Assembly: GCA_017935825.1 (NCBI GenBank)
Contig: JAGBGW010000322.1
Coordinates: forward strand, 1-6,513
Length of the DNA: 6,513 bases
Source of the DNA: Clostridia bacterium
GTDB taxonomy: Bacteria; Bacillota; Clostridia; Christensenellales; Maliibacteriaceae
Direction of reading: 5' to 3'
Positions 5,189 to 6,513 of this stretch are shown in pieces. The position numbers and the translations under genes are program-made. How positions within the stretch are numbered: the stretch's first letter is position 1; each line of letters opens with the position of its first letter. The notes beneath the pieces were generated by a model. That model was not told the DNA's origin. It was given only the letters and a program-made list of their open reading frames with translations, and ran no database searches.

Positions 5189-6513
5189 TCGTAGGTATCA
5201 CCGATCCGTGGTCGTATGCGTTGTCAAAATCCATCAGCTTTTCCACAAGGGAATCGGTGTTGGAGTTTTCCGCGAATTTGATCAATACCTGATAGCGGTA
5301 CTTCTGCTCGATCTTTGCGATAGAGGCAGGTGTACAGGAGAAATGAAGCAGCGATTCTGCAAAGTCTTCTTCCTCCAGCAGCTTTTGCAGTTCTGCCGCA
5401 AAGTGCTCCGCGCAACCCCTGCACTTTTTTTCATCCTCATCCACAAAAAGGAAGCGGATAAACCTTGCAAAGGGCGGGAAATCGCCAAGCTCACGCCGTT
5501 TGATCTCCTGGGCATAAAACGCAGGATAATCGTGCTGCGAAGCAAGAACGATGGCAGGTTCCTCAGGGCAGTAGGTCTGCACCACTACGCGGCCCTTTTT
5601 ATCGCCGCGACCTGCTCTGCCTGCGACCTGTGCCACCAACTGGAAGGCACGCTCCGCACCTGCGTAGTCGGGCGCGTGCAGTGCGGTATCCGCCGACATG
5701 ACACCCACCAGGGTGATGTTGGGGAAGTCCAGTCCCTTTGCCACCATCTGGGTACCAAGCAAAATCTGCGCCTCGCCTTTGGCAAAGGCGGAGAAGATCT
5801 TTTCGTGGGAGTCCTTCTTTTGGGTAGTGTCGCGATCCATGCGAAGGCACCTGACCCCGGGGAACAGCGTTTGCAGTTCATCTTCAATGCGCTGTGTGCC
5901 TGCGCCGAAGTAGCGGATGCGTTTGGAGCCGCAGGCTGGACAAATGCTTGGCGGCAGCTGCTCATGTCCGCAGTAGTGACAGGTCAGCTTCGCCCCTGCG
6001 CTGTGGTACGTCAGCGCCACGTCGCAGTTGGGACACTTGACCGCCTCGCCGCAATCGCGGCAGGAGACAAAGGTGTGATAGCCTCTGCGGTTCAAAAACA
6101 GCACTGCCTGTTCCCCATTCCAGATGGTTTCGGCAAGCGCCTCACGCAGGGCGTCGGAAAACATGGTTTTGTTGCCCTTTTGCAGTTCCTCACGCATGTC
6201 CACGATGGAAACTTCGGGCATGGGAAGTCCGCGTACGCGCTCGGGCAGCGTGATCAGCTCGCACTTGCCTGCCAATGCCGCGCGGTATCTTCCAAGGGAA
6301 GGCGTGGCACTGCCAAGCACCAGCGCCGCACCCTGCATTTGGCAGCGCTTGCGCGCTACCTCAACAGCATCATATCGGGGCGCATTTTCTGCGCAGTAGC
6401 TTGTTTCGTGCTCCTCATCCACCACGATAAGACCGATGTTTTCAAAAGGTGCAAATACCGCGCTTCGTGCACCTACGGCCACGCGCACCTGACCTGTGCG
6501 GATCTTTGCCCAC
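5160..6513 (-). CDS. priA: Primosomal replication restart helicase PriA, C-terminal part (runs off the right edge)
   Basis: About 450 codons are visible, with the first full codon at 6510-6512 (WAKIRTGQVRVAVGARSAVFAPF). The GTG at 6486-6488 is internal, not a start. PriA is a 3'-5' superfamily 2 helicase that reloads the replisome at stalled forks. Visible, counting from the edge: helicase motif II VDEEH (31-35), LGSATPS (motif III, about 66-72), and an eight-cysteine zinc region (151, 154, 160, 163, 178, 181, 191, 194) whose spacing 3-6-3-15-3-10-3 matches the E. coli protein. Next come GTQMVAKGLDFP (motif V, about 253-264), QVAGRAGRG (motif VI, about 295-303) and a C-terminal domain ending TMEINPRSMV. 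By comparison with E. coli PriA (732 residues), about 290 N-terminal residues are missing: the DNA-binding domains and the Walker A motif. No truncation or frameshift is seen in the visible part. Confidence 0.98.
   Translation of the reverse strand, partial: WAKIRTGQVRVAVGARSAVFAPFENIGLIVVDEEHETSYCAENAPRYDAVEVARKRCQMQGAALVLGSATPSLGRYRAALAGKCELITLPERVRGLPMPEVSIVDMREELQKGNKTMFSDALREALAETIWNGEQAVLFLNRRGYHTFVSCRDCGEAVKCPNCDVALTYHSAGAKLTCHYCGHEQLPPSICPACGSKRIRYFGAGTQRIEDELQTLFPGVRCLRMDRDTTQKKDSHEKIFSAFAKGEAQILLGTQMVAKGLDFPNITLVGVMSADTALHAPDYAGAERAFQLVAQVAGRAGRGDKKGRVVVQTYCPEEPAIVLASQHDYPAFYAQEIKRRELGDFPPFARFIRFLFVDEDEKKCRGCAEHFAAELQKLLEEEDFAESLLHFSCTPASIAKIEQKYRYQVLIKFAENSNTDSLVEKLMDFDNAYDHGSVIPTMEINPRSMV

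Noticed and set aside
6486..6488. GTG as the start codon of PriA
   Set aside because: The frame stays open to the window edge, and the residues before it (WAKIRTGQ) match the conserved PriA sequence leading to GxRSAxFAPF, so the gene simply continues past the edge.

Overview
The window carries seven genes, all on the minus strand, in the order priA (partial) - def - fmt - rsmB - rlmN - prpC - prkC (partial). This is the housekeeping cluster well known from Bacillota, where replication restart, N-formylmethionine metabolism, rRNA methylation and the PASTA-kinase/PP2C phosphatase pair lie next to each other. Gene order, strong Shine-Dalgarno sequences (AAAGGAG, AGGAGG, GAGGTG), roughly half G+C by eye and clostridial-looking protein sequences point to a Clostridia member, perhaps an Oscillospiraceae/Ruminococcaceae-type gut anaerobe. 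The family-level guess is weak. No mobile element, CRISPR array, tRNA or rRNA was found, and no gene is supported on the plus strand.

Right to left, in the direction of transcription: 6513-5160 is the C-terminal two thirds of the PriA helicase, open at the right edge. Its last codons contain a candidate extended -10 promoter (TGGTATAAT), and a 13-bp tandem repeat straddles its stop codon. A leader of about 60 nt leads into def (5090-4608). It is followed by fmt (4611-3685) and rsmB (3688-2402), joined by ATGA overlaps, and then rlmN (2381-1335) after a 20-bp gap. A 118-bp AT-rich gap (1334-1217) holds a good candidate sigma-A promoter and a 12-bp hairpin at the predicted mRNA 5' end. Then come prpC (1216-473) and prkC (473 to the left edge), joined by a TAATG overlap.

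How the genes work together: Fmt puts the formyl group on initiator Met-tRNA and Def removes it from the finished protein. RsmB and RlmN methylate 16S and 23S rRNA (RlmN also tRNA in some bacteria). PrkC and PrpC are an opposing Ser/Thr kinase and phosphatase. The two candidate promoters suggest at least two transcription units inside the cluster: def-fmt-rsmB-rlmN and prpC-prkC-(downstream).

Most of the window is ordinary and I do not see an undescribed system. The points most worth checking are: (i) at the left edge the kinase homology stops abruptly just after the HRDIKPxN catalytic loop, and the last ~60 bases are AT-rich and lack the expected DFG motif; (ii) the promoter plus 5'-terminal hairpin in front of prpC; (iii) the acidic C-terminal tail of Def, whose codons form the ribosome binding site of fmt.
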